DNA of 64,000 nucleotides from Saprospiraceae bacterium (GCA_020436935.1 JAGQWX010000019.1:1-64000), one strand, 5' to 3'; numbered from the stretch's first letter, positions 47,355 to 57,498 are shown. A program made the numbers and translations. Notes: generated by a model from the letters alone, not told the origin.

Positions 47355-49005
47355 TCGCTTTTTTCTTATTTTTTGAACTAAAAACCTTGATGAAAAATTG
47401 TTTTATCACGGTGATTGCATTCTTCAAAGCCTCAAATTTTGCATCTTTTTGTGCTTTATAAGTTACATAAATGGCAATTGGTGCAAGTATGAATGTTGAT
47501 ATCCAGGCGCCTTCAAATCCGGAATAGGTTTGATTTTTGGTTAACTTTTCACCCATAATTGTAGTGATGATGAAAACCATGTAAAACAGAATTGCGATCA
47601 GAAAAGGATAACCATAACCTCCTTTGCGAATGATTGAACCGAGCGGGGCACCAATAAAAAGAAAGACGATGCAAATGAACCCAAAACTATATTGCTGGAA
47701 AAGTCTTAGATAATACATTTCCCGCATACGGCTGAATTCAAGTCGGTCAGCTCCTACATTTACGGCGAGTTCAATTCGGGAAGAAATAATAGAAGATGCC
47801 CTGGACAATACTTTTTTTGAAGACTCAGGATCCAAAGTTTCCCTGAATGATTTGTAAATTGATAAATCCTGCAGCGACTTTTGAATTATTCCCACGTTGA
47901 CCTGGGTTGCGGTAATAGGCACTATTGCATCGCGGGCACTTTTGAGGAGGGCATCCGGTACCAGGGAGGCATTTTGGACTGTATCAATTTTAGCATTCGT
48001 GGACTTGGGAATTATTGAAGCAATAGTGTCATTTTCGGCTATGCCGTCATCGGATTTGTCCACTTTACTATTTAACACCTTGTATAAATATGCAGGATCA
48101 GGATTTACTTTCAAAAGATCATGATAATCGTAATTGAGTCTTTTTTCCTGCTCACTTTGTTTATAATTCAATGAATCTATAGCATCCATCAGTTGGAAGG
48201 TATTGAGCATATCTTCCTTGTTTCGGTTGATATCCAGATTGCCTTTATCGAATGTAAATTCGCTCATATCCAGCACTTTGTGATAGGTGCCAAAAGCCGT
48301 CCTCACCAAAGGATAAGAAGTTTTACCATTTTCATTTCGTTTTTTGGGCTCCTCCTGATAAATGTTGCCATTGATGAGGTCCATCACAAAATATCTGCCT
48401 GAACTGTCGGTGAACATTCGAGCTGAATCTGATTTGATCATATTGAGAAGTGTACGATCTGGCCTGGATTGGTCATACATGATGACTTCTTTCATATCCA
48501 CGTCATTTGGGTACTTTTTCTGGACCCTGATGACAAAGTCGTCAAAGTCTTCGTTGAATACTTTTTCTTCAATAAGAAGACTTGACTTTTGTTTTCGAAT
48601 CACTTCAAATCGTTTTTTAAATTGGAATGAAGCGACAGGTTTTAGATAATTGGAAGCAAAAACAGAAAAAGCAAAAGTAAACATGGCCAGCACTATGCCC
48701 GGCGCCATGATGCGCATGAGCGAAATGCCGGCGGATTTCATGGCGGGCATTTCATATTTTTCGGCGAGATTTCCGAATACCATGACCGATGCAATCAAAA
48801 TAGAAATGGGCAATGCCATCGGCACGATCATGAGACCGTAATAAAATACCAGCTCCAGAATGTCAAGCATTGAAAAGCCCTTGCCCAGGATTTCGTCAAT
48901 GTATTTCCACATAAACTGCATCACCAGGACAAACTCAGCCACAAAAAAGGAGAGAATGTATGGCCCCAAAAAACTCTTTAAAATAAGAGCATCAATCTTT
49001 TTCAA
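47332..49005 (-). CDS. LptF/LptG-family permease (YjgP/YjgQ)
   Basis: A 557-residue inner-membrane permease of the lipopolysaccharide export system. Three transmembrane helices lie in the first 115 residues (MKKIDALILKSFLGPYILSF, then PMALPISILIASVMVFGNLAEKYEMPAMKSAGISLMRIM). A large periplasmic region follows, then three more helices near residues 435-525. The last includes LFIGAPLGSIIRKGGYGYPF, a family hallmark. It is longer than E. coli LptF/G because the periplasmic part is expanded, as is common in Bacteroidota. Whether it is LptF or LptG cannot be decided. Its end overlaps the FG-GAP gene. Confidence 0.9.
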   Translation of the reverse strand: MKKIDALILKSFLGPYILSFFVAEFVLVMQFMWKYIDEILGKGFSMLDILELVFYYGLMIVPMALPISILIASVMVFGNLAEKYEMPAMKSAGISLMRIMAPGIVLAMFTFAFSVFASNYLKPVASFQFKKRFEVIRKQKSSLLIEEKVFNEDFDDFVIRVQKKYPNDVDMKEVIMYDQSRPDRTLLNMIKSDSARMFTDSSGRYFVMDLINGNIYQEEPKKRNENGKTSYPLVRTAFGTYHKVLDMSEFTFDKGNLDINRNKEDMLNTFQLMDAIDSLNYKQSEQEKRLNYDYHDLLKVNPDPAYLYKVLNSKVDKSDDGIAENDTIASIIPKSTNAKIDTVQNASLVPDALLKSARDAIVPITATQVNVGIIQKSLQDLSIYKSFRETLDPESSKKVLSRASSIISSRIELAVNVGADRLEFSRMREMYYLRLFQQYSFGFICIVFLFIGAPLGSIIRKGGYGYPFLIAILFYMVFIITTIMGEKLTKNQTYSGFEGAWISTFILAPIAIYVTYKAQKDAKFEALKNAITVIKQFFIKVFSSKNKKKAIENIPSK

Positions 49006-49032
49006 TACCTACGGTCGCTTTATGTTATGAGC

Positions 49033-50613
49033 TTAAAACCAAGGGAAAACGTTGGATTTTTTCTTCGTTGTGGTTCTTCTTGTAGTTTTTATACCCAAAA
49101 CTCCCAAAAGCCCTCTGGTGATTTCCCTTGCAACAGCTGTTCCTATAGAACGAGTTGTAGGGTTACTTATGACCTTTTCAAGGGTAGATTTTTCTGCTTT
49201 TCTACTTGGAGCGGCAGTTTCTCTTTGTCTTTTGAGTTCTTCCTGCACTTCCTGGCTTTGCGCTTCTTCAATCTTTCCCGACAAGATTTCATAGGCAGAA
49301 TCCCTGTCAATCTGTTTTTGGTATTTAGGAACAAGCATCGAACGGAAGATGATGTCGTCAAGTTCTCTTTGACTGAGGATGTCCATTCTGGATTGTGGAG
49401 CTCTGAGATAGGTGTGTACCAATGGGGTAGGGATACCTTTTTCGTTCAATGCCGTTACGAGTGCTTCTCCGATACCCATGGTGGTCAGGATTTCATCTAC
49501 CTGATAATTGGTCGTGTATGGAAAGTTTTCAGCCGCCATTTTGATGGCTTTTCTATCTTTTGCCGTGAAAGCTCTTAGTGCATGCTGTACTTTGAGACCC
49601 AACTGACTGAGGACAGCGTCGGGTACATCATTTGGGTTTTGGGTACAGAAAAATATGCCTACACCTTTTGATCTGATCAATTTAATGATGGTTTCGATTT
49701 GATCGAGTAAAACTTTTGATGCCTCGTTGAAGACGAGGTGTGCTTCATCTATAAACAAGACCAATTTTGGCTTGTCCATATCTCCTTCTTCCGGGAAAGT
49801 GGCATAAATTTCTGCCAACATTTGCAGCATAAAGGTGGAGAAGAGCTTGGGTTTGTCCTGAATGTCGGTCACTCTGAGGATAGATACGACCCCTTTACCG
49901 GTATGGTCTGTTCGGACAAGATCTCTTGGGTCAAAAGAAAGTTCTCCGAAGAATATGCTGGCTCCTTGTTGTTCGAGTTCAATGATTTTACGCATGATTG
50001 TTCCAACAGTGGTAGAAGAGATGGTTCCATATTCTGCCTTAATCGCATCCTTGCCTTCATTGGTAATGTACTGGAGTGCTTTTTTTACATCTTCGAGGTC
50101 AACCAAAGGAAGTTGGTTGTCATCACACCATTTAAAAAGCAATGATATGACGCCTCCCTGGGTATCGTTAAGGTCGAGAATTTTTGAAAATAATACCGGA
50201 CCGAATTCGCTAACAGTTGCCCTTAGTCTTACCCCTACCTCATCAGAAAGAGAAAGAAACTCTACAGGACTATTCTCAGGCATAAAAGGAAGACCAATTT
50301 TTTCCATCCTTTCATCAAACTTCGGATTTGGGTCAGCCGGCATTGCAATACCGGAAAGATCACCTTTGATGTCCATCAAAACGCTTGGTATACCATTGAG
50401 CGACAATTGCTCAGCGATGATTTGCAAAGTTTTGGTCTTACCTGTTCCTGTAGCACCAGCTATGAGTCCATGTCTGTTTAGGGTTTTAAGGGGCACTTTG
50501 ACCAGATGGTCGGTCAATATATCATCTTCGTATTTACCGGCACCAAGAATAATAGATCCACCTTTAAAATTATAACATTCAATGATCTCTTGTTTGAGTT
50601 TATCTAAGGACAT
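49033..50613 (-). CDS. HerA-like / DUF853 ATPase (YjgR family)
   Basis: A 526-residue P-loop ATPase of the HerA-FtsK class. Walker A is GATGTGKT (53-60), preceded by the family's GGSIILGAGKYEDD. Walker B is KLVLFIDEAHLVF. FFCTQNPNDVPDAVLSQLGLKVQHALRAFT forms the sensor/arginine-finger region typical of DUF853. The C-terminal part is charged and low in complexity. The biochemical role of the family is not established; a DNA-translocase-like activity is inferred from the fold. It lies 27 bases upstream of the LptF/G gene in the same direction and may share its transcript. Confidence 0.88.
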   Translation of the reverse strand: MSLDKLKQEIIECYNFKGGSIILGAGKYEDDILTDHLVKVPLKTLNRHGLIAGATGTGKTKTLQIIAEQLSLNGIPSVLMDIKGDLSGIAMPADPNPKFDERMEKIGLPFMPENSPVEFLSLSDEVGVRLRATVSEFGPVLFSKILDLNDTQGGVISLLFKWCDDNQLPLVDLEDVKKALQYITNEGKDAIKAEYGTISSTTVGTIMRKIIELEQQGASIFFGELSFDPRDLVRTDHTGKGVVSILRVTDIQDKPKLFSTFMLQMLAEIYATFPEEGDMDKPKLVLFIDEAHLVFNEASKVLLDQIETIIKLIRSKGVGIFFCTQNPNDVPDAVLSQLGLKVQHALRAFTAKDRKAIKMAAENFPYTTNYQVDEILTTMGIGEALVTALNEKGIPTPLVHTYLRAPQSRMDILSQRELDDIIFRSMLVPKYQKQIDRDSAYEILSGKIEEAQSQEVQEELKRQRETAAPSRKAEKSTLEKVISNPTTRSIGTAVAREITRGLLGVLGIKTTRRTTTKKKSNVFPWF

Positions 50614-50787
50614 GTTGTTTTTGTTTTATGAGCAAATATATATAAAACAAATCAACGGATAAAAAGTCGTAGGAAGTACATTAAAATGCTATTCCACAAA
50701 GTGTATAATGTACCAATATTCTGCATTCATTCACAACACCCGATAGTGTGCCGGAGCCCAGAAAAGTCTGTTATTTAAGCAAATTGT

Positions 50788-53700
50788 TTATGTTTTTGCC
50801 TGGTTGGTTCCGCTTAGAAATAAAGAACCGGTGTTGGTAAAAGACTTTGCCACACCATTCTGTTTGTTCCCTTCCAGGGTCACATTAGAAAGTCTTACTA
50901 TTCCTTTGTTCCAGAATGCTCCACCATTTGTGGTAGCACTTCCGTTGAGTAATCTCAGATTTTTCAATACGAGTTCACCTCCATTTTGAATCTCAAACAA
51001 TCGTGTAGTGTTGCCTCCTGAAAGGGTCAGGCCATTGACGTTTGATCCGTCAATCACACAATAATCTGTGATGGAATTTTGACTGGTAAGTGTTATGGTG
51101 CTGTTTGCTGGCACATTAAACAAGATGGTGTCACCAGTACACGCATTCGCGAGAACATAAGGCAGAGATCCGACAATTGCTGCGCTTCCCGATATGCTTG
51201 TAACATACTTTGTAGTAGGTATGCAACCGGTTATGCTAACGGATTTTGTATTATTAGAAAAGGCCCCGCAAATAGTACCACCTGCCAAAGCATTTTGAAG
51301 ATTCGAAAAATTAGAACCGATGTATGTATTTAGATTTGCTGATGAACTAATGTACAAGCCATATATTGTATAAAATCCTGTGCCATAAGTCCCAGCATTA
51401 CTCAAGTCGGGTGTATCTAAAATGGAATGAGTTATGTTATTTAAAACTATGACATACTTATACACAAATCCGCCAGATACACTGCCATTTTTGAGAATAT
51501 CACCAGAGCCAGAAAAATTTTCGGTATAAGACCCTGACCCCCAAGCAGCTCTTAGAGTAAACTGCTGGCCTGTGGTTAAATTAGCAGAAACGGTGAAGTT
51601 TGTAGAACTTCCATAATTACCTGAAGTGGGGCCGGGATAAGCATTGGCATTTATAAAGTTAGCACAAATGTTCGATGGATTGAATGTTCCATTAAAGAGA
51701 GATAAGATGGATGTTGGGGAAGGGGTAAAGGTATAACTTCCATTTGCTGACACATAAAATGTATTAGTGTTATAAAAAAGATTGCCATGTGGTGTACAGG
51801 CTCCAGTAGAAGCATTTCTCAATGGGTTTGACCCACTTGATGGCCCAAAGTTTCCTGTAAAGGAAGTTACTTTTTCGCCAAATCCTATGTTCATATTTAG
51901 AGTCGCGTCACCAGCATCAGCTGAAAGAGTGTTAGAATTCAAAAGGTAGGTAACCTTGGGCTGGCAACCAGATGTTACAGTGATATTTGCGTTATTAACG
52001 TCAAAAAAATAATTCCCAACTGCTTTGACCATAACCCTTCCTTGTGTTGTAGCTACATTTGGAATTGTAATGGATTGACTACCGTCATTAGCAGTACCAC
52101 TGATTAGAATGGTATTGTAATTATAGCCACCATCGTTTGACCAAAGGATATCTACCTGGCTGCAAGATATTGGAGCTGCGTTTGTGCTGGCTACACTCCA
52201 ACTCAGTGTTACCGTCTGACCTCCGGTATATGTTGTGGCTGTGTTGGCTGTATTTACAACAAATGGACCGGCTGAACCTACAACAGAAAGTGTAGTTTCT
52301 CCCCATTCAGTACCGCCGAAACCGTCTCTTGCAGTTAACCTCATTTTTATATTTCGGGTAACATTCGGCAAAATCTCCCCCATGGTGTGTGTATTATTTA
52401 ATATATCAGACCACTGAGGAAAAGTCCGCGTATTTCCGTTTGAAGATGGGTCAAATGATCTAAATAATGGTGCTGTAGTGCTATTTGCAGCAGCATCAGG
52501 GTGACCGGATGTGCAATCAACAGTATTATTATCTGTATCATATTCTTCCCAAATAAACGTCAGAGGGTCGTTGTCTGTGGCGCTTCCTGAAAGTGTAAAG
52601 GGAGTACCCTTAGGAATACTTTTAGATGCCGGGACAGTTAAAACCGGCGTATCATTATTACTGCTTGTTGTACTGGCACAGCTGGTGCTCGTTAATTTGC
52701 TTATGATTTGGACCAGACTTGAATTATTGAAATAATATGTGCCAACATATGGAGTAATATTGTGAGAACTTGGACAATTATTCGTTTGTCCAAATCCAGG
52801 GCAGTTTCCTTCATAACTCATCAGTGAATTACCTGACCCAGGTTCATACCCATAGCCTGCTGATCTATTTGAACCAGAGCAAAATCCAGCGTAACCATAA
52901 AAAGAGTGACGGGCACTAAATTGATGACCGACTTCATGTAGAACTATGTCTATCATTGAAGCGTTATTGCTTGCAGAACTCCAACCACTCCCTTTGCTTG
53001 TAGAACTGCAGACCACGGAAATTCCTGCAATCCCTGATCCCCCAGCACTTATATATCCAAAACCATGTCCTATGTCAAAACTTGTGTTGGGTATTATAGC
53101 CGTTATTGCTGAATGAACAGTTGATGGAGAGCCAGGGGTTATATTATCAGTATTTGTGAATACCAGTTCATTGCCTGTTACTCTGGTAAAATTTACTCCA
53201 ACCTCGTGTTCATAGAAAGTACTTAATACTGCAACATAATAATTTAGGTCGGCATTTATAGTCGGGAGATTATCTCCCCTCGAATCACAAAATTCCACTG
53301 CGGCTGCAACAGCCATTCGATAGGTTCTGATCAAGTCACCATTTGCTCTTTTGCTCGCTATCGGTGATGTGCGAGATTCTTCAATTGTACTCTCATCAAT
53401 GGATCCACATATAAAATTTTTCATTTCTTCCGCCGACCGGGTATATGCTCGGTGTATATTACCAAATACAGGTTCTATGCTTATAACTCCTTTTTTGCTA
53501 AAAATCGTCGCCTCAAAACCTTTATCGCTCACTGACATTACTCCGTAAGACTCTGGCCTTTCCGTAGATTTCAGTCTATATGTCTTATTTTGAGGATAAG
53601 TGTTATAAACTTCTAAGATGGCAGCCGGAGCTTCTGCAATGAGAAAGTTATTTTCAATACCTTTACTATCAGGCAAAGAGATTGGTCTCCATGCTTCCGC

Positions 53701-53886
53701 ATTAAGGCTTCTGAAATTACCCGCCTTCGATAAATCTCTTTTTATTCCTTCGGCATCAAGGCTAAAAAAATAGCTTGAAAACTCAACATTTTTTAATTCT
53801 TCTTCGGGTTTTGAAAGCTGTGCTGCTAAAGGAGTTGAAAACAATATCAGAACCCATAGCCATAATGTTTTTTTACAGTTTGCCAA
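50788..53886 (-). CDS. Large secreted reprolysin-like metalloprotease with beta-helix C-terminus
   Basis: A 1032-residue protein beginning at TTG, because no ATG precedes the signal peptide (LWLWVLILFSTPLAAQ). A propeptide-like region is followed by a metzincin domain with H317-E-V-G-H321-x5-H327 and the downstream Met-turn candidate GSGNSLMSYEGNC. Next come Ig/cadherin-like segments about residues 410-640, then a fibronectin-like region, and from about 890 an imperfect beta-helix (ANACTGDTILFNVPANSTITL ... GGAFWNKGIVRLSNVTLEGN). The protein stops at GSLFLSGTNQAKT without a recognisable T9SS sorting domain, so its export route and possible C-terminal loss are open questions. Confidence 0.82.
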   Translation of the reverse strand: MANCKKTLWLWVLILFSTPLAAQLSKPEEELKNVEFSSYFFSLDAEGIKRDLSKAGNFRSLNAEAWRPISLPDSKGIENNFLIAEAPAAILEVYNTYPQNKTYRLKSTERPESYGVMSVSDKGFEATIFSKKGVISIEPVFGNIHRAYTRSAEEMKNFICGSIDESTIEESRTSPIASKRANGDLIRTYRMAVAAAVEFCDSRGDNLPTINADLNYYVAVLSTFYEHEVGVNFTRVTGNELVFTNTDNITPGSPSTVHSAITAIIPNTSFDIGHGFGYISAGGSGIAGISVVCSSTSKGSGWSSASNNASMIDIVLHEVGHQFSARHSFYGYAGFCSGSNRSAGYGYEPGSGNSLMSYEGNCPGFGQTNNCPSSHNITPYVGTYYFNNSSLVQIISKLTSTSCASTTSSNNDTPVLTVPASKSIPKGTPFTLSGSATDNDPLTFIWEEYDTDNNTVDCTSGHPDAAANSTTAPLFRSFDPSSNGNTRTFPQWSDILNNTHTMGEILPNVTRNIKMRLTARDGFGGTEWGETTLSVVGSAGPFVVNTANTATTYTGGQTVTLSWSVASTNAAPISCSQVDILWSNDGGYNYNTILISGTANDGSQSITIPNVATTQGRVMVKAVGNYFFDVNNANITVTSGCQPKVTYLLNSNTLSADAGDATLNMNIGFGEKVTSFTGNFGPSSGSNPLRNASTGACTPHGNLFYNTNTFYVSANGSYTFTPSPTSILSLFNGTFNPSNICANFINANAYPGPTSGNYGSSTNFTVSANLTTGQQFTLRAAWGSGSYTENFSGSGDILKNGSVSGGFVYKYVIVLNNITHSILDTPDLSNAGTYGTGFYTIYGLYISSSANLNTYIGSNFSNLQNALAGGTICGAFSNNTKSVSITGCIPTTKYVTSISGSAAIVGSLPYVLANACTGDTILFNVPANSTITLTSQNSITDYCVIDGSNVNGLTLSGGNTTRLFEIQNGGELVLKNLRLLNGSATTNGGAFWNKGIVRLSNVTLEGNKQNGVAKSFTNTGSLFLSGTNQAKT

Positions 53887-54015
53887 TTTGCTACAATTTT
53901 AATTTCCCAAGTGGTTTTTGGGGGAAATCTGATTGTGATTGACTATAGGAATACTATTGCAAAATTAATATCAATAATGATGCCTAAAGTAAGGGGAAAC
54001 TACTAAGGAGCCTGA

Positions 54016-54330
54016 TTATGCAGCTTCAATGCACAAGCTTCCCTGTTTATATACGATGGATTTTAAAGATTGGGTTTTCGTTCTGAATTTAAATACTTGG
54101 CGAAATGGCAAAATTTGTCCATTCTGACTGCTCACACCTTGGATGATTAAAAGGTTTCCTTCTTCAAGTATTTCCATTTTTTCAGGATCAAATCCTTCAA
54201 TATCCAAAATGTTTACCCCCATGTTTAGGTATGGGTAGTTGTCAATAATTTCAACAGCTGAGCTTGTAAACAAAGACGCAATGAAGCTATTGATCGTAGT
54301 GGGCAATATGTTCTGCAGGTTCAAGTTCAT
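54016..54330 (-). CDS. Small protein resembling a divergent Hsp20/alpha-crystallin domain
   Basis: A 104-residue protein without a signal peptide. The second half follows the order of alpha-crystallin-domain strands: ILDIEGFDPEKMEILEEGNLLIIQG, a loop, FRQVFKFRTKTQSLKSIVYKQGSLCIEA, comparable to the family's 'hydrophobic strand - GxL - f-r-x-f-x-L ... nGvL-x-I' pattern. The usual C-terminal I-x-I and the flanking disordered arm are missing, so if related it is a minimal form. The match was judged by eye; it could equally be an unrelated small beta-sandwich. It lies just downstream of recQ and upstream of the protease gene. Confidence 0.45.
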   Translation of the reverse strand: MNLNLQNILPTTINSFIASLFTSSAVEIIDNYPYLNMGVNILDIEGFDPEKMEILEEGNLLIIQGVSSQNGQILPFRQVFKFRTKTQSLKSIVYKQGSLCIEAA

Positions 54331-54442
54331 AATTTATAAACGCCTAGGTAAGTTCGTTGGTTTTATCGAACAAATATATTTACACATTATGAATTTTTAT
54401 AATGTGTAAGCAATTTATTTTTAGAAACTTTTATTTGAAATT

Positions 54443-56611
54443 TTAAAAATCTTTTTTGATCACAGACAAGGCAAGTCTGATTTTTTCATAAGAAATTTCT
54501 TCATTAAGATCTTCGTAAATGGGACTCGTTTTCACAAATTCCCCAAGTTTACTGGCAGATTTATGTACGCGTTCGACTTCATCATGGGTTACCAGGTCAA
54601 AAATTTTATCAAACTCATTTTTTTCGTAGAGATATCCGATATGGGAGTAAATGGTACTCAGGCCCAGATTTCGGATCGCTGCAACCTCATCTGGAGATTT
54701 GCCGCTCTGAAGAAGTTTTTTGGTTTCCAGGTAGGTGAGTCCCTGTTTAACACTTTTGTGTTCTTTGGGATCCAGGGTCGAATTTATTACCTCAATCAAT
54801 TCCTCCCCATATTTTTTGAGTTTGACTTCACCAATACCGGTAATGTCTTCCAATTCGAATAAAAAAATGGGACGTTCTGTTGCCAAAGCTTTGAGCGTAT
54901 TGTCATTGAAGATAATGTAGGGTGGCACCCCTTCAGAACGGGCCATTTCCAATCTCCACGACTTGAGTTTTTCGAATACCTTTTCCTCAAGCTCATTCCT
55001 TTTACTGACCACCTTAACAGGTTTTTCTTCTTTGGCTCTGTCAGAAAAATGGACCAACTGCACCTTGGTTTGTCCGAAGAGTACGCCTTCAGAAAGAGGG
55101 GTTTGCCTGAGTACAGACTGATTTACAAAATCTATTCTGAGGTATCCTTTGTGGATCATTTGTACTATGAAATCCCTCCATTGGAACTCTGTATGCTCCC
55201 TACCCACTCCAAAGGTTTTTATCTGGTCAAAGCCTGCATCAACGATTTCCTTTTTATGACTGCCCCTCAAAACATCAATGAGCAATTGTATGGTCAATTT
55301 CTCGCCGCTTCGCACGACCGCCGACAGTGCCATTTGTGTAATTTTCGTACCATCGAAAGACTTTGGTGGGTCGAGACAATTGTCGCAATGCCCGCAATTT
55401 TTATCCCTGAATTCTCCAAAGTAATTCAGAATGACATTGGTACGACAACCCTGGGCATTGGCAAATTCGAGCATGCGATCGAGTTTTTCTTCCTGAACAC
55501 GCTTGAAGTCTTCTCCGGCTTCACTTTTTTGGATAAAATCTGACAAAACATTGTAATCATTGTAGGAGAAAAACAGCAGACTTTTGCTCGGCAGTCCATC
55601 TCTTCCGGATCGACCGATTTCCTGGTAAAAACCCTCGATGTTTTTGGGGAGATTATAGTGGATCACCCACCGGATATTGCTCTTATCGATGCCCATTCCG
55701 AAGGCTATTGTCGCACAAATGATCTCTACTTCATCACTGATGAACTTTTGCTGTACAATTCTTCTTTCCTCAGCACTCATGCCTGCATGATAGTACAAGG
55801 CCTTTATATTTCTTTTGGAAAGCCCTTCGGCTACCTGCTCGGTACTTTTTTTGCTGAGGCAGTATACAATGCCTGAACCGGGGTTAGCCTTGACAAACCT
55901 GACGATCTGACCCAGCCTGTCCAATCCCTGAGCAACTTTCATCGTAATGTTTTTGCGCTCAAACGAAGACAAAAACAGTTTTGAAGATTTGAGTCTCAAC
56001 TGATTGGCGATGTCTTCCTGTGTGGCCAGGTCGGCTGTTGCTGTCAGGGCAAGAAAAGGAATGTGGGGCAATTCTTCCCTCAGGCTGCCCAATTGCACAT
56101 AATCAGGTCTGAAATCATTTCCCCAAATGGATACGCAATGTGATTCATCAACAGCTACAAAACTGAGATCTATGGTTTTCAAAAAAGATCTGAAACCAGG
56201 CGAATTGATCCTCTCTGGCGATACATACAACAACTTCAAAGTCTTGTCCTGAATCCTGGAATTGATATCTCTTATTTCGTCAGCTGAGGAATGGGAATTC
56301 AAAGCTGCCGCTTCAATTCCAATGCTGATCAGAGAGGAAACCTGATCCTGCATCAGTGCTATTAGTGGAGAAACGACAATGGTCAGGCCTTCAAATATTA
56401 AAGCAGGGATCTGATAACATATGGACTTTCCACCACCGGTTGGCATAATGACCAAACCATCATTTCCTTCCAGGACATGTTCTATTACTTCCAACTGACC
56501 AGGACGGAATTCTGTGTAGCCATAATATTTTTGAAGCAAGGCCTTTGCTTTATCGCCGAAGATGTCTGTGCTCAAATGAAGATCTGGTGTTGTTTCAGGC
56601 AAAAGTATCAT
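54443..56611 (-). CDS. recQ: ATP-dependent DNA helicase RecQ
   Basis: A 722-residue RecQ helicase, DNA 3'-5' unwinding enzyme in repair and recombination. Domains in order: N-terminal motif 0 (YGYTEFRPGQLEVIE), Walker A MPTGGGKS (56-63), Walker B written DESH (155-158), helicase C with GMGIDKSNIRWVIH and the QEIGRSGRDG motif, the zinc-binding cysteines (CRTNVILNYFGE ... CGHCDNCLDPP), RQC winged helix, HRDC domain (EKLKSWRLEMARSEGVPPYIIF) and a C-terminal helix-turn-helix-like segment. The aromatic-rich loop reads IWGNDFRPD, with Asn where E. coli has the essential His156. It sits 21 bases downstream of the RadC-like gene. Confidence 0.95.
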   Translation of the reverse strand: MILLPETTPDLHLSTDIFGDKAKALLQKYYGYTEFRPGQLEVIEHVLEGNDGLVIMPTGGGKSICYQIPALIFEGLTIVVSPLIALMQDQVSSLISIGIEAAALNSHSSADEIRDINSRIQDKTLKLLYVSPERINSPGFRSFLKTIDLSFVAVDESHCVSIWGNDFRPDYVQLGSLREELPHIPFLALTATADLATQEDIANQLRLKSSKLFLSSFERKNITMKVAQGLDRLGQIVRFVKANPGSGIVYCLSKKSTEQVAEGLSKRNIKALYYHAGMSAEERRIVQQKFISDEVEIICATIAFGMGIDKSNIRWVIHYNLPKNIEGFYQEIGRSGRDGLPSKSLLFFSYNDYNVLSDFIQKSEAGEDFKRVQEEKLDRMLEFANAQGCRTNVILNYFGEFRDKNCGHCDNCLDPPKSFDGTKITQMALSAVVRSGEKLTIQLLIDVLRGSHKKEIVDAGFDQIKTFGVGREHTEFQWRDFIVQMIHKGYLRIDFVNQSVLRQTPLSEGVLFGQTKVQLVHFSDRAKEEKPVKVVSKRNELEEKVFEKLKSWRLEMARSEGVPPYIIFNDNTLKALATERPIFLFELEDITGIGEVKLKKYGEELIEVINSTLDPKEHKSVKQGLTYLETKKLLQSGKSPDEVAAIRNLGLSTIYSHIGYLYEKNEFDKIFDLVTHDEVERVHKSASKLGEFVKTSPIYEDLNEEISYEKIRLALSVIKKDF

Positions 56612-56632
56612 TTTTTAACTTTTAACAGGTGG

Positions 56633-57376
56633 CTAATAGGAAGTAATGGGTGAGGCAGCTATGCTGGCAGCACTGGTTGACCGACTCATGCTGTAAAAAT
56701 CATCAGAGCCAATGATGACATGGTCGATAAAGGTACAGTGGAATAGTTTGCAAATCTCTTTGATGTTGTGGGTGACTTGTTCGTCCTGAAGTGAGGGTTG
56801 GCAGCAACCGCTCGGATGGTTGTGAAAAACGACTATGGCGTGGGCCATATGTTTACAAATGTAGTTGCCGATCAGGCGCAAATCTATGGGGACCATTGTT
56901 AGTGTGCCCGATGCAATTTTGCGGACAAAGATGGGCTTGAGTTTAGGGTTGAGGAGCAGTATCCAGAATTCTTCCTGCTGCAGACCATCAAAATGTTTTC
57001 GCATGTATCTGTAGGCATCTGTTGATGATTGGATGACCACATCTGCAGGATTGGGTATGGTGCATCTCCGGGATAATTCCAAAGCTGCCAATATATTGAC
57101 AGCTTTGGCTAATCCAATGCCTTGCACTTTACACATGCCAGAAAGGTTTTCATGGACAAGATTGACAATCTTATTTTCTGCAACCATCAGTAATTCTCTC
57201 GCCAGATCAAATGCCGTCTTTTTTCGGGTGCCGGTGCCAATGAGGATTGAAAGCAATTCAATGTCACTGAGGTGATCGGCACCCCTCGCGATGAGTTTTT
57301 CTCGGGGCCGGTCTTCTTCAGCCCATTGGTGGATTGTCATGTGTTGGTGAACGGCGTTTTCATTCAAATTTTTCAT
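56633..57376 (-). CDS. radC: RadC-family JAB-domain protein
   Basis: A 247-residue protein with an N-terminal helix-hairpin-helix-like UPF0758 region (RPREKLIARGADHLSDIELLSILIGTGTRKKTAFDLARELL) and a C-terminal JAMM metalloisopeptidase-like domain with H185-N-H187-P-S-G and D198 (HNHPSGCCQPSLQDEQVT). Once linked to repair in E. coli, the family's true role is unsettled, and RadC homologues often travel on mobile elements. Here it stands between recQ and ssb on the same strand, which fits DNA maintenance. Confidence 0.93.
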   Translation of the reverse strand: MKNLNENAVHQHMTIHQWAEEDRPREKLIARGADHLSDIELLSILIGTGTRKKTAFDLARELLMVAENKIVNLVHENLSGMCKVQGIGLAKAVNILAALELSRRCTIPNPADVVIQSSTDAYRYMRKHFDGLQQEEFWILLLNPKLKPIFVRKIASGTLTMVPIDLRLIGNYICKHMAHAIVVFHNHPSGCCQPSLQDEQVTHNIKEICKLFHCTFIDHVIIGSDDFYSMSRSTSAASIAASPITSY

Positions 57377-57467
57377 AGTATTAAATTAAGAGGGTGTTTC
57401 TAAATAGGGTAGACGCATGGATAGAAATACATAGGGTTGTGTGTTATAAAGAAGGCATCATGTGCAT

Positions 57468-57498
57468 GAAAAATTCGAGGAGGGCAGTTGCCCTCCCC
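57468..57498 (-). terminator. Terminator downstream of ssb
   Basis: On the minus strand GGAGGGCA at the 57496-57489 end pairs with TGCCCTCC at 57486-57479 around a two-base loop, followed by a short T-run. It separates ssb from the radC-recQ pair. Confidence 0.7.
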
